Positions 43,081 to 51,954 are shown, numbered from the stretch's first letter. The stretch is DNA of 64,000 nt from RYN-230 sp963851025 (GCA_963851025.1 CAWKOA010000006.1:496001-560000); one strand, 5' to 3'. The notes: generated by a model not told the origin, from the letters alone. Program-made: numbers and translations.

Positions 43081-43098
43081 AGCCTTTCCGGGCGCCAA

Positions 43099-43116
43099 TC
43101 ACCCCGGGAAGGGTGT
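43099..43116. promoter_or_regulatory. TCACCC-N6-GGGTGA motif, copy 4 (GGGTGT right arm)
   Basis: TCACCC-CGGGAA-GGGTGT, one mismatch. It lies 19 bp after the LAL stop and before the permease remnant. A second inverted repeat (CAACCTGAC at 43141-43149 and GTCAGGTTG at 43160-43168) follows. Confidence 0.5.
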
Positions 43117-43184
43117 CGAACGCCATCACGGGACCCCACGCAACCTGACGCCATGACGGGTCAGGTTGACGTTTCCGGAAAGGC

Positions 43185-43645
43185 CTCGGCGTGGAATGCG
43201 CGGCCGTCGCCGCGGCCAAGGTGCGCAATCCCGACCGGAACGTTCCCCGGGCCACCATCCTGGGCTCGATCGCCACCGCCATCGTCTACCCGGCACCTGG
43301 GCCGGCAACGTGCTGGCCATCGCGGTCATCATCTCTGGCTTCGGCGCGCTCAACGGCTGGACCATGATCTGCGCCGAGATGCCCAAGGCCGCCGCCGCCG
43401 ACGGGCTGTTCCCGGAGCACTTCAAGCGCCTCTCCAAGCAGGGCGTGCCCGCCTACGGGATCATTGCCTCGACCGTGCTGGCCTCGATCGCGATGATCAT
43501 CAACTACCTCGGGTCGAGCGGCGCGACCGTGTTCACCACGCTGGTCCTGATGACCGGCATCACCGCGGCCATCCCGTACGGATTCTCCACGCTCGCGCAG
43601 CGCCGCCACCTGACCGAGCCGGACCCCGTGCCCGCCTACCGGTGA
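43185..43645 (+). pseudogene. Amino-acid/polyamine antiporter remnant (APC family, ArcD-like)
   Basis: Starting near 43188 one frame reads VECAAVAAAKVRNPDRNVPRATILGSIATAIVY, a hallmark of APC basic amino-acid antiporters. The frame then breaks near 43290 and continues in another with GTWAGNVLAIAVIISGFGALNGWTMICAEMPKAAAADGLFPEHF and further helices, ending at a stop at 43645. The first half of the gene and the helix between the two parts are missing. It is a dead fragment, probably of the arginine-ornithine antiporter that went with arcC. Confidence 0.8.
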
Positions 43646-43658
43646 CCCCCGGGGCTAT

Positions 43659-43676
43659 TCACCCCCCGATGGGTGA
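43659..43676. promoter_or_regulatory. TCACCC-N6-GGGTGA motif, copy 5 (perfect)
   Basis: TCACCC-CCCGAT-GGGTGA, 52 bp before the ATG of the arcC chimera, in the gap after the permease remnant. Confidence 0.65.
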
Positions 43677-43728
43677 CGACAGCCCGGGACAGCCGGCCGA
43701 ATCTTGATTCACCCGGAGGAGGCAGCAC

Positions 43729-44460
43729 ATGCGGATTGTCATCGCCCTGGGCGGAAACGCGCTGCTGCGGCGATCGGATCCGATGACCACCGCCGTCCAG
43801 CGGCGGAACATCCGGACCGCGGCCGAGGCGATCGCCCCGCTGGCCGCGGAGCACAGCATCGTCGTGGTCCACGGCAACGGGCCGCAGGTCGGGCTGCTGG
43901 CGCTGCAATCCAGCGCCTACTCCGGTGCCGAGCCATACCCGCTGGACGTGCTGGACGCCGGCACCCAGGGCATGATCGGCTACCTGATCCAGCAGGAACT
44001 GCGCAGCCTGCTGCCGCCGGAGAACCAGGTGGCCACGTTGCTCACCATGATCGTGGTGGACCCGGCCGACCCGGCGTTCAGCCAGCCAGCGAAGTTCATC
44101 GGGCCCGTCTACGCCAAGGACGACGCGGACGCACTGGCCGCCGAAAAGGGCTGGGTTCTGGCGGTCGTGTTCAAGCTGGACGCGATCGCCTCGATCGGCA
44201 GCGCCGTCGCCCTGCTGATCTTCACGTTCGTCACCGCGGCGCACTTCCGGGTCCGGGCCGAGACCGGGGCCAGCGTGGTGGTCCTGACGGTCGCAATCAC
44301 GGCATCCGCTGCGGTCTTGCTGAACTTCTTCACCACCCTCATCCACGAGCCGGCCTCAATGGTCACCCTGCTGGCCATCGTGCTGCTCAGCGTCGGCCTG
44401 GACTTTGCCTGGAAGCGGACCCGGGACAGCCGGGTCAGCCAGGCCCACGTCAGTGGCTAG
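43729..44460 (+). CDS. Chimera: carbamate kinase N-terminus fused to APC permease C-terminus
   Basis: 243 residues in one open frame. Residues 1-142 are a carbamate kinase (ArcC): MRIVIALGGNALLRR, HGNGPQVGLLALQSSAY, GTQGMIGYLIQQELR and FIGPVYAKDDADALAAEKGW. At residue 143 the sequence switches to the last three helices of an APC permease (FKLDAIASIGSAVALLIFTF, VTAAHFRVRAETGA, FFTTLIHEPASMVTLLAIVL). ArcC normally has about 310 residues and its nucleotide site is in the lost half, so no kinase activity is expected. It looks like a deletion that joined arcC to a downstream permease gene. GGAGG precedes the ATG, and a perfect TCACCC-N6-GGGTGA site lies 52 bp upstream. Confidence 0.85.
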   Translation: MRIVIALGGNALLRRSDPMTTAVQRRNIRTAAEAIAPLAAEHSIVVVHGNGPQVGLLALQSSAYSGAEPYPLDVLDAGTQGMIGYLIQQELRSLLPPENQVATLLTMIVVDPADPAFSQPAKFIGPVYAKDDADALAAEKGWVLAVVFKLDAIASIGSAVALLIFTFVTAAHFRVRAETGASVVVLTVAITASAAVLLNFFTTLIHEPASMVTLLAIVLLSVGLDFAWKRTRDSRVSQAHVSG

Positions 44461-44475
44461 CGCACGGGAGCCGAG

Positions 44476-47209
44476 ATGACCGCAGTCAAACAGCCAGCCG
44501 GGAAGCTGCCGTGGTATTCAGTGCCCCCGGAGGATGTGGCCGGGCAGCTGGGGGTGGACCCGGAGCGGGGGCTGGACGCCGCGGAGTCCGCCCGGCGGCT
44601 GGCCGAATACGGGCCGAACGAGCTGCCGGCCGAGCCCCCGCCCAGCATCTGGGTGGTGGCCCGGGGCCAGCTGGCCAACCCGATGAACATCATGCTGCTC
44701 ATCGTCTGCGCGGCCAGCTTCGCCATCGGGCAGGTCGCGACGGGCGTCGTGGTGCTGGGGCTGGTCACCTTCAACGTGGTCATGGGCTCAGCCCAGGAGA
44801 TGAAGGCCCGGGCCAGTGTGGAGGCGCTGGCGCAACTGCAGGTGCCCCGGGCCCGGGTGCGGCGGTCCGGCCAGGTCGAGGAGATCGAGTCCACCCAGCT
44901 TGTGCCCGGTGATGTGGGGCTGCTGGAGGCCGGAGATGTCGTCCCGGCGGACGGGCGGATCATCACCTCCGCCACCCTGGAGGTGCAGGAAGCCGCGCTG
45001 ACCGGGGAGAGCGCGCCCATAGCCAAGGACCGCGGGACCCTGCCCGAGCGGCGAGGTGGCACTGGGCGACCGGACCAATCTGGTGTTCCAGAACACGCAG
45101 GTCACCCGCGGTACGGCGACGTTCGTGGTGACCGCCACCGGCCAGGCGACCCAGATGGGCCAGATCGCCGGCATGGTGACGGCCACCAAACGCTCCCGGT
45201 CGCCGCTGCAGCGCGAACTCGACAGCATGACCAAGGTGTTCGGGCTGATCGCCTTTCTCGCCGTGGCGGTGATCGCCATCTTCGGCCTCGTGCGGGGCCA
45301 GGACACCACGACCCTGGTGCTGCTGTGCATTTCGACCGCGATCGCGTCCATCCCGACCGGCCTGCCGACGTTCGTCCAGGCCATGCTGTCGTCGGGGGCG
45401 CGGCGGCTGGCCGAGTCGAAGGCCGTGGTCAAGTCGCTCACCGACGTCGAGACCCTGGGCGGGACGACGGTCATCAACTCGGACAAGACCGGCACGCTCA
45501 CGATGAACGCGATGACCGCGACCACGATGCTGGCCGGCGGGGACTGGTTCACCATCGAGGGCCCCGGCTACCAGAAGACCGGGGCGATCCTGGGCGTGGC
45601 CGGGGAGGAACTGCCGGACTTCCGCCGGCTGTCGCTGGGCCTGACGCTGTGCACCGACGCCACCGTCGCGGATGACGGGACCGTCATCGGCGACCCGACC
45701 GAGGCGGCGTTCGTGGTGCTGGCCGCCAAGATGGGCGCGGACGCCGAGCACACCCGGGCTGCCCTGCCGCGCCGGGCCGAAGTGCCGTTCGACTCCGAGT
45801 ACAAGTTCATGGCCACCTTCCACGACTGCCCCGACTGGCTGGCCGGCGGGATCCTGCGCGAGCGGCACCTCACCAGCGTCAAAGGCGCCCCCGATGTGGT
45901 CGTGCAGCGGTGCGGGCAGGCGCTGTGGCACGGCCAGCAGGTGCCGATAGCCGATGTGCGCGACGAGATCATGGCGGCCAACCGCCAGCTGTCCGAGCGC
46001 GGGCTCCGGGTGCTCGCGTTCGCCGCCCGCGACCTGGACGACGCGGCCATGTCGGCCGCGCTGGCCGACCCGATGTCCGCGGTCACCGATCTCGTCATGG
46101 TCGCACTGGTCGGGATCATGGACCCGCTGCGGTCCGCGGCCAAGGCGGCGGTGCACACCGCCCTCGAGGCCGGGATCGACGTGCGGATGATCACCGGCGA
46201 CCACACCGTGACGGCGCGCGCCATCGCCGACGAGCTCGGCCTGGGGCCGGGCGTGATCACCGGCACCGAACTGCAGCACCTGACCGATCACGAGGTCCTG
46301 GACCGGCTGCCCGAACTGCACGTGTTCGGCCGGGTGGCGCCCGAGGACAAGCTGCGGCTGGCCCGGCTCATGCAGGAGTCCGGGCAGGTGGTCGCCATGA
46401 CCGGGGACGCCGTCAACGACGCGGCCGCGCTCAAGCAGGCCGATATCGGCGTGGCCATGGGCAGCGGGTCCGAGGTATCCAAGCAGGCCGCCAAGATCGT
46501 GCTGACCGACGACAACTTCGCCACCCTGGTCCGCGCCGTCAACCTCGGCCGCGACATCTACCGGCGGATCTCCACCTACATCAGGCTGCAGCTCACGATC
46601 CTGTCCGCGGTGCTGCAGCTGATGCTGTACGCCACCATCCTGAACATCAACGGCGGCGTGGCCCTGTTCCCCCTCCAATTGCTGTTCTGCAAGTTCTTCG
46701 TGGTCATCACCGTGGTCATCGGGTTCATCGTGGACGTGCCCGACCCCGGGGTGATGCAGCGGCCGCCGCGCAAGCCCGGCACGAAGATCGTCAACCGGCC
46801 GCAGGTCATCCGGTGGTTCATCAGCGGCTTCGTGATCGCGGCCACCGCGCTGTGCGTGCTGGCCTTCGGGCCGGGCCAGCCGAGCACCACGCACGCCTCC
46901 GTCTCGATGACCATGGCCTTCGCCATCGTCTCGTTCAGCGCGGTCAACGTCGGCCTGGTCTTGCGGCGGGAGCGCCAGGCGCCGTGGTCGTCCCCGGTGT
47001 TCCCGTTCCTGGGCTGGATCATCCTCGGCTGGATCCTCACCTGGGCCGCGGTCGAGCTGAACATGCTGCAGCGGCTGCTCGACACGACGTCGCTCAGCGG
47101 CGGCCAGTGGGGAACCGTGCTCCTGCTGTCCCTCATCGCCCCAGCGGTGGTCGGGATAGACAAGGCCGCGCAGCTACGCCGTCAGCGGGCGGGCGGAGTG
47201 GAGGCCTAG
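44476..47209 (+). pseudogene. Cation-transporting P-type ATPase with one frameshift
   Basis: The first part (from 44476) has LPWYSVPPEDVAGQLGVDPERGL, TM1-2 and the actuator TGESAP. Near 45046 one extra base in CTGCCCGAGCGGC ends the frame; removing it restores LPSGEVALGDRTNLVF, and the other frame then runs to 47209 with the phosphorylation site NSDKTGTLTMN, PTGLPT in TM4, FMATFHDCPDW, VKGAP and GDAVNDAAALKQAD. Only this single base separates it from a full P2-type pump of about 910 residues. A paralogue with the same layout follows after 2 bp. Either recently inactivated or a sequencing error. Confidence 0.85.
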
Positions 47210-47211
47210 GC

Positions 47212-49953
47212 ATGGCGACCCACCCCAGCACCGCCGGGCAGCGGGCCACGGCCAGCCGGGCCTGGTACGCGTGCCCGGCCGACGAGGTGGCCACGGCGTT
47301 CGGGGTGGACCCAGCGGCCGGGCTCACCGCCGCCCGGGCCGGCGAACTGCTGGCCACGGACGGGCCGAACGCGCTGCCCGAGGAGAAGCCGAAGCCGGGC
47401 TGGCGCCGGTTCCTCGAGGAGTACCGCAGCTATATGCAGATCATCCTGGTCGCGGCGGTGGTGGTATCGCTGCTGATCAAGGAGTGGAGCACCGCCATCC
47501 TGCTGCTGGCGCTGACCGTGCTGAACGCGGTCGTGGGGCTGCGCCAGGAGGGCAAGGCCGAGAGCGCGATGAACGCGCTCAAGTCGATGATGAAGGCGAC
47601 CGCCCGGGTGCGCCGGGACGGGACCGAGTCGGAGATCCCGGCCGAGGAGCTGGTCGCCGGGGACGTCATCCTCATCTCGGCCGGAGATCAGGTGCCCGCC
47701 GACGGGCGGATCATCTCGGCCAGCGCGCTGCAGATCGACGAGTCGGCGCTGACCGGCGAGAGCGTGCCCGCGGCCAAGGACGCCGGGACGCTGTCCGGTG
47801 ACCAGCTGGGCCCCGGGGACCAGGCCAACATGGCGTTCATGAACAGCCCGGTCACGCACGGTAGTGCGATAGTGATTGTTACCTCCACGGGGGCCGGGAC
47901 CGAGCTGGGCAAGATCTCCGGGATGCTGTCGGCCACGGTCCGCGAGGAGTCCCCGCTGACCAGGGAACTCAACCGGCTCACGCTGTGGATCGCGGCCGCG
48001 GCCGGGCTCACGATGATCGTGATGTTCGCGCTGGGCCGGGCCCGCGGCCAGGCCTGGGACCACTTGTTCGTCGCCGCCGTCTCGCTGGCCATCGCGGCCA
48101 TCCCGGAGGCGCTGCCCACGGTCACCCAGACGATCCTGTCCATTGGCGGGGTCGACCTGGCCAAGCGCAACGCGATCGTGAAGGACCTGCCGTCGGTGGA
48201 GACGCTGGGGTTCACCTCGGCCATCAACTCCGACAAGACCGGCACGCTGACCATGAACCAGATGACCGCGGTCGAGGTGGTGGACCCGGCCGACCGGTAC
48301 ACGATCTCGGGCATCGGCTATGGCCTGGACGGCCAGGTCCATCACGCCGCGGGCAGCAGCAACAGCATCGAGGACGCCGTCCTGCCTTACCTGGTGGCCA
48401 GCGACGCGACGCTGGTGAACGGCGAGGTGGTCGGCGATCCGACCGAAGGCGCGCTCCTGGTCCTGGGGTACAAAGCAGGGCTTGATATCGACGCGACCCG
48501 GGAGCGGCTGCCCCGGCTGGCCACGCTGCCGTTCGATCCCTCCTACAAGCTGATGGCCACCTTCTGCGAGGCCGAGACCGAAGCCGGGCGGCGGGTCGTG
48601 CGGTGCTTCGTCAAGGGCGCTGCCCCGGCGGTGATGTCCCGGGCCGCCAGCGCCCGGTCCGGCGGCCGCAGCATCCCCTGGGACGGCGACCTGCGCCAGC
48701 AGCACGAGGCGCACATGGAACGCATGGAGGGCGAGGGCCGCCGGGTGATGGCCGCCGCCACCCGGGACCTCGATCCGGCCGACTTCGACGCCGATGGCGA
48801 CCTGCTCGGCTACGTGACCGGCCTGCAGGTAACCAGCCTGGTCGGGATGGTCGACCCGCCCCGGGATGAGTCCCGGGCCGCGGTAGCCAGCGCCCAGGCG
48901 GCGCACATCCGGGTCCGCATGGTGACCGGGGACGACGTGTTCACCGGCGCGGCCATCGCCAAGCAGGTCGGCATCGGCGGCGAGGCCATTCTGGGCGCCG
49001 ACTTCGCCGCCCTGCCCGAGGACGAGCGCCTGGCCCGCATCGACGGCATCGGCGTGGTCGGCCGGGTCGCCCCGGAGCACAAGGTGCTGCTAGCCGACAC
49101 GCTGAAGAAGAAAGGGCACGTGGTCGCGATGACCGGCGACGGCGTCAACGACGCCCCGGCCATCAAGGCGGCCGACATCGGGATCGCCATGGGATCCGGC
49201 ACCGAGGTGGCCAAGAACGCCGGCCGGATGATCCTGTCCGACGACAACTTCGCCACCATCGTCTTCGCGGTCGAGCAGGGCCGCAAGATCTACGACAACC
49301 TCACCAAGTACATCCGCTTCGTGCTGGTCCTGCTGGTCGTCTTCGTGCTGACCTTCCTCGGCGCATCCCTGTTCAACATCGCCGCCGGTGAGCCGTTCAC
49401 CCCCGCCCAGGTGCTGTGGGTGCACTTCTTCGTCAACGCCCCATTCGGCTTCGCGCTGGGCTTCGACAAGGAGAGCCCGGGGCTGATGACGCTCCGGCCG
49501 CGGCCGCGCGGGCAGCCGGTGCTGACCCGGAGCGTGATGACCACGGTCGGGCTGTCCGGGCTGGCCATCACCATCGGCCTGCTGTCCTTGATCGAACTTG
49601 GCCAGCACCACTTCGGCAGCGTGCACACCGGCCAGACGATCGCGTTCACCTCGTTCGCGCTCTGCCTGATCGTGGCCGCGGTCGAATGCCGCAGCGAGAC
49701 CGGCACCGCGCTGACCCCGGCCACCTTCGACAGCAAGCAGATGAACTGGGCCATGCTCGGCGAGTTCGCGCTCGCCGTGCTGGTCAGCCAGATGGACGTG
49801 TTCCACCGGCTGCTCGGCACCACGGACCTGAACCTGCGCGAGTTCGGCTGGGCCCTGGTGCCGGCCATCGCCCTGCTGGCCCTGTGGGAGCTGGGCAAGC
49901 TCATCGCCCGCCGGCCAGCCGCCCCGGCTGCCCCTTCCACCGCTACCGGATAA
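47212..49953 (+). CDS. Cation-transporting P-type ATPase (P2 type, calcium-ATPase-like)
   Basis: 913 residues. N-terminal cation-ATPase domain (WYACPADEVATAFGVDPAAGL), actuator TGES (ALTGESVPAAKD), TM4 with PEALPT, phosphorylation site INSDKTGTLTMNQ (Asp), nucleotide domain with FDPSYKLMATF and FVKGAAP, hinge MVTGDDVFTG and MTGDGVNDAPAIKAADIG, and C-terminal helices. The TM4 Pro-Glu pattern favours divalent cations such as calcium. The ATG at 47212 is 2 bp after the stop of the damaged paralogue; the same frame is open far upstream but that part is antisense-free overlap with the other pump. Both pumps would be co-transcribed. Confidence 0.9.
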   Translation: MATHPSTAGQRATASRAWYACPADEVATAFGVDPAAGLTAARAGELLATDGPNALPEEKPKPGWRRFLEEYRSYMQIILVAAVVVSLLIKEWSTAILLLALTVLNAVVGLRQEGKAESAMNALKSMMKATARVRRDGTESEIPAEELVAGDVILISAGDQVPADGRIISASALQIDESALTGESVPAAKDAGTLSGDQLGPGDQANMAFMNSPVTHGSAIVIVTSTGAGTELGKISGMLSATVREESPLTRELNRLTLWIAAAAGLTMIVMFALGRARGQAWDHLFVAAVSLAIAAIPEALPTVTQTILSIGGVDLAKRNAIVKDLPSVETLGFTSAINSDKTGTLTMNQMTAVEVVDPADRYTISGIGYGLDGQVHHAAGSSNSIEDAVLPYLVASDATLVNGEVVGDPTEGALLVLGYKAGLDIDATRERLPRLATLPFDPSYKLMATFCEAETEAGRRVVRCFVKGAAPAVMSRAASARSGGRSIPWDGDLRQQHEAHMERMEGEGRRVMAAATRDLDPADFDADGDLLGYVTGLQVTSLVGMVDPPRDESRAAVASAQAAHIRVRMVTGDDVFTGAAIAKQVGIGGEAILGADFAALPEDERLARIDGIGVVGRVAPEHKVLLADTLKKKGHVVAMTGDGVNDAPAIKAADIGIAMGSGTEVAKNAGRMILSDDNFATIVFAVEQGRKIYDNLTKYIRFVLVLLVVFVLTFLGASLFNIAAGEPFTPAQVLWVHFFVNAPFGFALGFDKESPGLMTLRPRPRGQPVLTRSVMTTVGLSGLAITIGLLSLIELGQHHFGSVHTGQTIAFTSFALCLIVAAVECRSETGTALTPATFDSKQMNWAMLGEFALAVLVSQMDVFHRLLGTTDLNLREFGWALVPAIALLALWELGKLIARRPAAPAAPSTATG

Positions 49954-49966
49954 CGAGGTGATCAAC

Positions 49967-50149
49967 GTGTCCTCTGGAGTGCACTCCGAGGTGGGCAGGC
50001 TGCGCCAGGTCATGACGCACGCCCGGCAGACCGGCGCCCGGATCACGGTGACCGACGAGGTCTTCCAGTCCGCCGCCAGCATCGTTTTCGACCAGGCCGA
50101 GAACCGGCTGCACACCATCAAGGCCGTACTCGTGGCCACCCTCGGCTAG
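49967..50149 (+). pseudogene. Arginine deiminase N-terminus fused to ornithine carbamoyltransferase C-terminus
   Basis: A GTG at 49967 with GAGGTG 6 nt upstream opens about 60 codons. The first 17 or so (GVHSEVGRLRQVMTHA) match the start of arginine deiminase ArcA, whose N-terminus is typically SEVGRLRxVLxHRP. From about residue 26, VTDEVFQSAASIVFDQAENR followed by LHTIKAVLVATLG is the classic C-terminal end of ornithine carbamoyltransferase. So nearly all of arcA and arcB has been deleted, leaving both ends joined in frame. It cannot be catalytic. It stands between the intact P-type ATPase and DUF1269. Confidence 0.85.
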
Positions 50150-50178
50150 GCAGATCAACACCAGGAGAAAGGAAAGTC

Positions 50179-50685
50179 ATGGCCACCCTGATCGCCATTG
50201 GTTACCCGGACGAGGCGACCGCGTCGGCCGCCGCCGACGAGGCGCGCCGGCTGTCCCAGGATCTGATCATCCAGCCGGACGCGATCGCGGTCATCAACCG
50301 CGACGAGGACGGTAGCTACCATGTGCAGACCACCCATCACGCGGTCGGCGCGGGGGCCACCTGGGGGATGTTCTGGGGATTCCTGTTCGGGCTGCTGTTC
50401 TTCATCCCGGTCTTCGGCATGGCCATCGGGGCCGGGATGGGCGCGCTGATGGGCAAGTTCGCCAAGTCCAGTATCGACAAGCAGTTCCAGGAGCAGGTCC
50501 GCGGCATGCTCCAGCCGGGCACCTCGGCCCTGTTCCTGATGGTGGAAAAGGTCACGCCGGATAAGGCCGTCGAGGCGATGAGCAAGTACGGCGGCACGGT
50601 GCTGAAGACCTCGCTGTCCAAGGATGACGAGAAGGAACTCCAGGAAGCGCTGCACGGGACGGGCGCGGCCGGGGAGACCGGATAA
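50179..50685 (+). CDS. DUF1269 family membrane protein
   Basis: 168 residues. Alpha+beta flanks (IAIGYPDEATASAAADEARR and ALFLMVEKVTPDKAVEAM) surround a Gly-rich membrane hairpin, GATWGMFWGFLFGLLFFIPVFGMAIGAGMGALMG, the mark of DUF1269. These proteins are common in stress-related islands with universal stress proteins; function unknown. A good ribosome site (AGGAGAAAGG) precedes the ATG. The following PPK2 gene starts 4 bp after its stop. Confidence 0.88.
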   Translation: MATLIAIGYPDEATASAAADEARRLSQDLIIQPDAIAVINRDEDGSYHVQTTHHAVGAGATWGMFWGFLFGLLFFIPVFGMAIGAGMGALMGKFAKSSIDKQFQEQVRGMLQPGTSALFLMVEKVTPDKAVEAMSKYGGTVLKTSLSKDDEKELQEALHGTGAAGETG

Positions 50686-50689
50686 GCCG

Positions 50690-51466
50690 ATGAAGAAGAT
50701 GAAGCGCAAGGAGTATGAGCGCCAGATGCGGGGCCTGCATGGCGAGCTGGTGGCCATGCAGGAGTGGGTTAAGGCGTCCGGGGCCAAGATCTGCGTAGTG
50801 TTCGAGGGCCGCGACACCGCCGGGAAGGGCGGCACGATCAGGCGGATTACCGAGCGCGTCAGCCCGCGGGTGTTCCGCGTGGTCGCGCTGCCCGCGCCGA
50901 CCGAGCGCGAGAAGTCGGAAATGTACCTGCAGCGCTATGTCGCGCACTTCCCGGCGGCCGGCGAGGTCGTGATCTTCGACCGCAGCTGGTACAACCGGGC
51001 GGGCGTGGAACGGGTCATGGGCTTCTGCACGCCGGAGGAGACCGAACGGTTCCTCGGGCTGGTACCGGGCGTCGAGAAGGCCATGACGGACTCGGGGATC
51101 CTGCTGCTGAAGTACTGGCTCGAGGTCGGCTCGGACGAGCAGACCCGGCGGCTGAAGAGCCGCATCCACGACCCGCGGAAGGTCTGGAAGCTGTCGGATC
51201 TGGACCTGAAGTCCTACAGCCGGTGGTACGACTACTCCCGGGCCAGGGACGCGATGTTCGCCGCCACGGACACCGAATGGGCGCCGTGGCACGTCGCGCA
51301 CAGTGACAGCAAGAGAAGCGCCCGGCTCAACATCATCAGCCACCTGCTCAGCCAGGTCCCCTACAAGCCACTCACGACACACGATGTCACGCTGCCCAAG
51401 CGGCAGCACCCCCGCGGCTACGTGGAGCCGGACCTGGGGTTGCGGTACATCCCGGCGCCGTTCTGA
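50690..51466 (+). CDS. ppk2: Polyphosphate kinase 2 family protein (second copy)
   Basis: 258 residues. Walker A FEGRDTAGKGGTIRRITERV, IFDRSWYNRAGVERVMGFC and lid LSDLDLKSYSRWYDYSRARDAM identify PPK2. It lacks the long acidic N-terminus of the copy at 34618, so the two are different subgroups. The ATG at 50690 follows the DUF1269 stop by 4 bp, and the two are likely one transcript; the frame is open further back inside DUF1269. In this island a role in making ATP or GTP from polyphosphate under energy stress is reasonable, by inference. Confidence 0.9.
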   Translation: MKKMKRKEYERQMRGLHGELVAMQEWVKASGAKICVVFEGRDTAGKGGTIRRITERVSPRVFRVVALPAPTEREKSEMYLQRYVAHFPAAGEVVIFDRSWYNRAGVERVMGFCTPEETERFLGLVPGVEKAMTDSGILLLKYWLEVGSDEQTRRLKSRIHDPRKVWKLSDLDLKSYSRWYDYSRARDAMFAATDTEWAPWHVAHSDSKRSARLNIISHLLSQVPYKPLTTHDVTLPKRQHPRGYVEPDLGLRYIPAPF

Positions 51467-51544
51467 GGCAGCGGCCACATTCCGGCCCGAATCTGCGGTC
51501 GTCCGGCTCGTGGGGGCTTAACCATGCCCGGCCGCGCCATGCTC

Positions 51545-51575
51545 GTTCCGGCCAATTTATTAATGGCCGGGAACG
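51545..51575. repeat. Inverted repeat with an AT-rich loop
   Basis: CCGGCCA (51548-51554) and TGGCCGG (51564-51570) flank ATTTATTAA, with further pairing of GTTCC and GAAC around one bulged base. The nine-base A/T loop is striking in this GC-rich sequence. It could terminate the PPK2 transcript. Confidence 0.6.
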
Positions 51576-51619
51576 TTACTCCTGGAGCCAGCACGGGCGG
51601 GCGTGGCGTTCCACCGTGG

Positions 51620-51649
51620 CCATTCCCGGTGGGGCCATTCCCGGTGGGG
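51620..51649 (+). repeat. 15-bp perfect tandem repeat
   Basis: CCATTCCCGGTGGGG occurs twice without gap (51620-51634 and 51635-51649). No gene spans it. Confidence 0.75.
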
Positions 51650-51795
51650 CCCGGTAACGCGGGCCAGGCGGCGAGCCGCACCGCTCCCCCGCGCAATCTC
51701 CCCGCGAGACAGCGGCATCCTCACCGCGCGCCCGTGATCGCCGTGAGCGAAGGGGCCGCGCACCGTGTCAACCTCAGTTACACGTGAACTAGTAC

Positions 51796-51825
51796 TTGAC
51801 ACCCTCTTCCGGGCAGATCTACGCT
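51796..51825 (+). promoter_or_regulatory. Putative promoter of the hydrolase/CUT2 operon
   Basis: TTGACA (51796-51801), an 18-bp spacer, then TACGCT (51820-51825). It would give a leader of about 120 nt before the GTG at 51955. Confidence 0.4.
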
Positions 51826-51954
51826 CCCGGCAGCAAGCAGGTCACGAGCTTTTGCCCCGGTAGAACCCAATCTTGAGGCGGCCAGCGCGGGCAGCCCTGG
51901 TGTGTGCCCGCGCCTGGTCAACGCTGTCCATCTACGGTTGACAGGAGATCCGAC

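Larger units (their letters stand above)
51467..51954. other. Intergenic region between the stress island and the second catabolic operon
   Basis: 488 bp without a credible gene. It holds an AT-rich hairpin (51545-51575), a 15-bp tandem repeat (51620-51649) and a promoter-like pair (51796-51825), listed separately. A frame of 87 codons at 51524 lacks conservation and runs through the tandem repeat. Confidence 0.6.

Noticed and set aside
41050..43098. 682-codon minus-strand frame opposite the LAL regulator
   Set aside because: Composition is that of a shadow frame and the plus strand encodes TPR and LuxR domains.
45910..47211. Extension of the second P-type ATPase frame 434 codons upstream
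   Set aside because: The extension lies in another frame of the first ATPase and reads as low-complexity Arg/Gly; the pump proper begins at 47212.
51524..51787. 87-codon frame in the 51.5-51.95 kb gap
   Set aside because: It runs through a 15-bp tandem repeat and has no ribosome site or conserved pattern.
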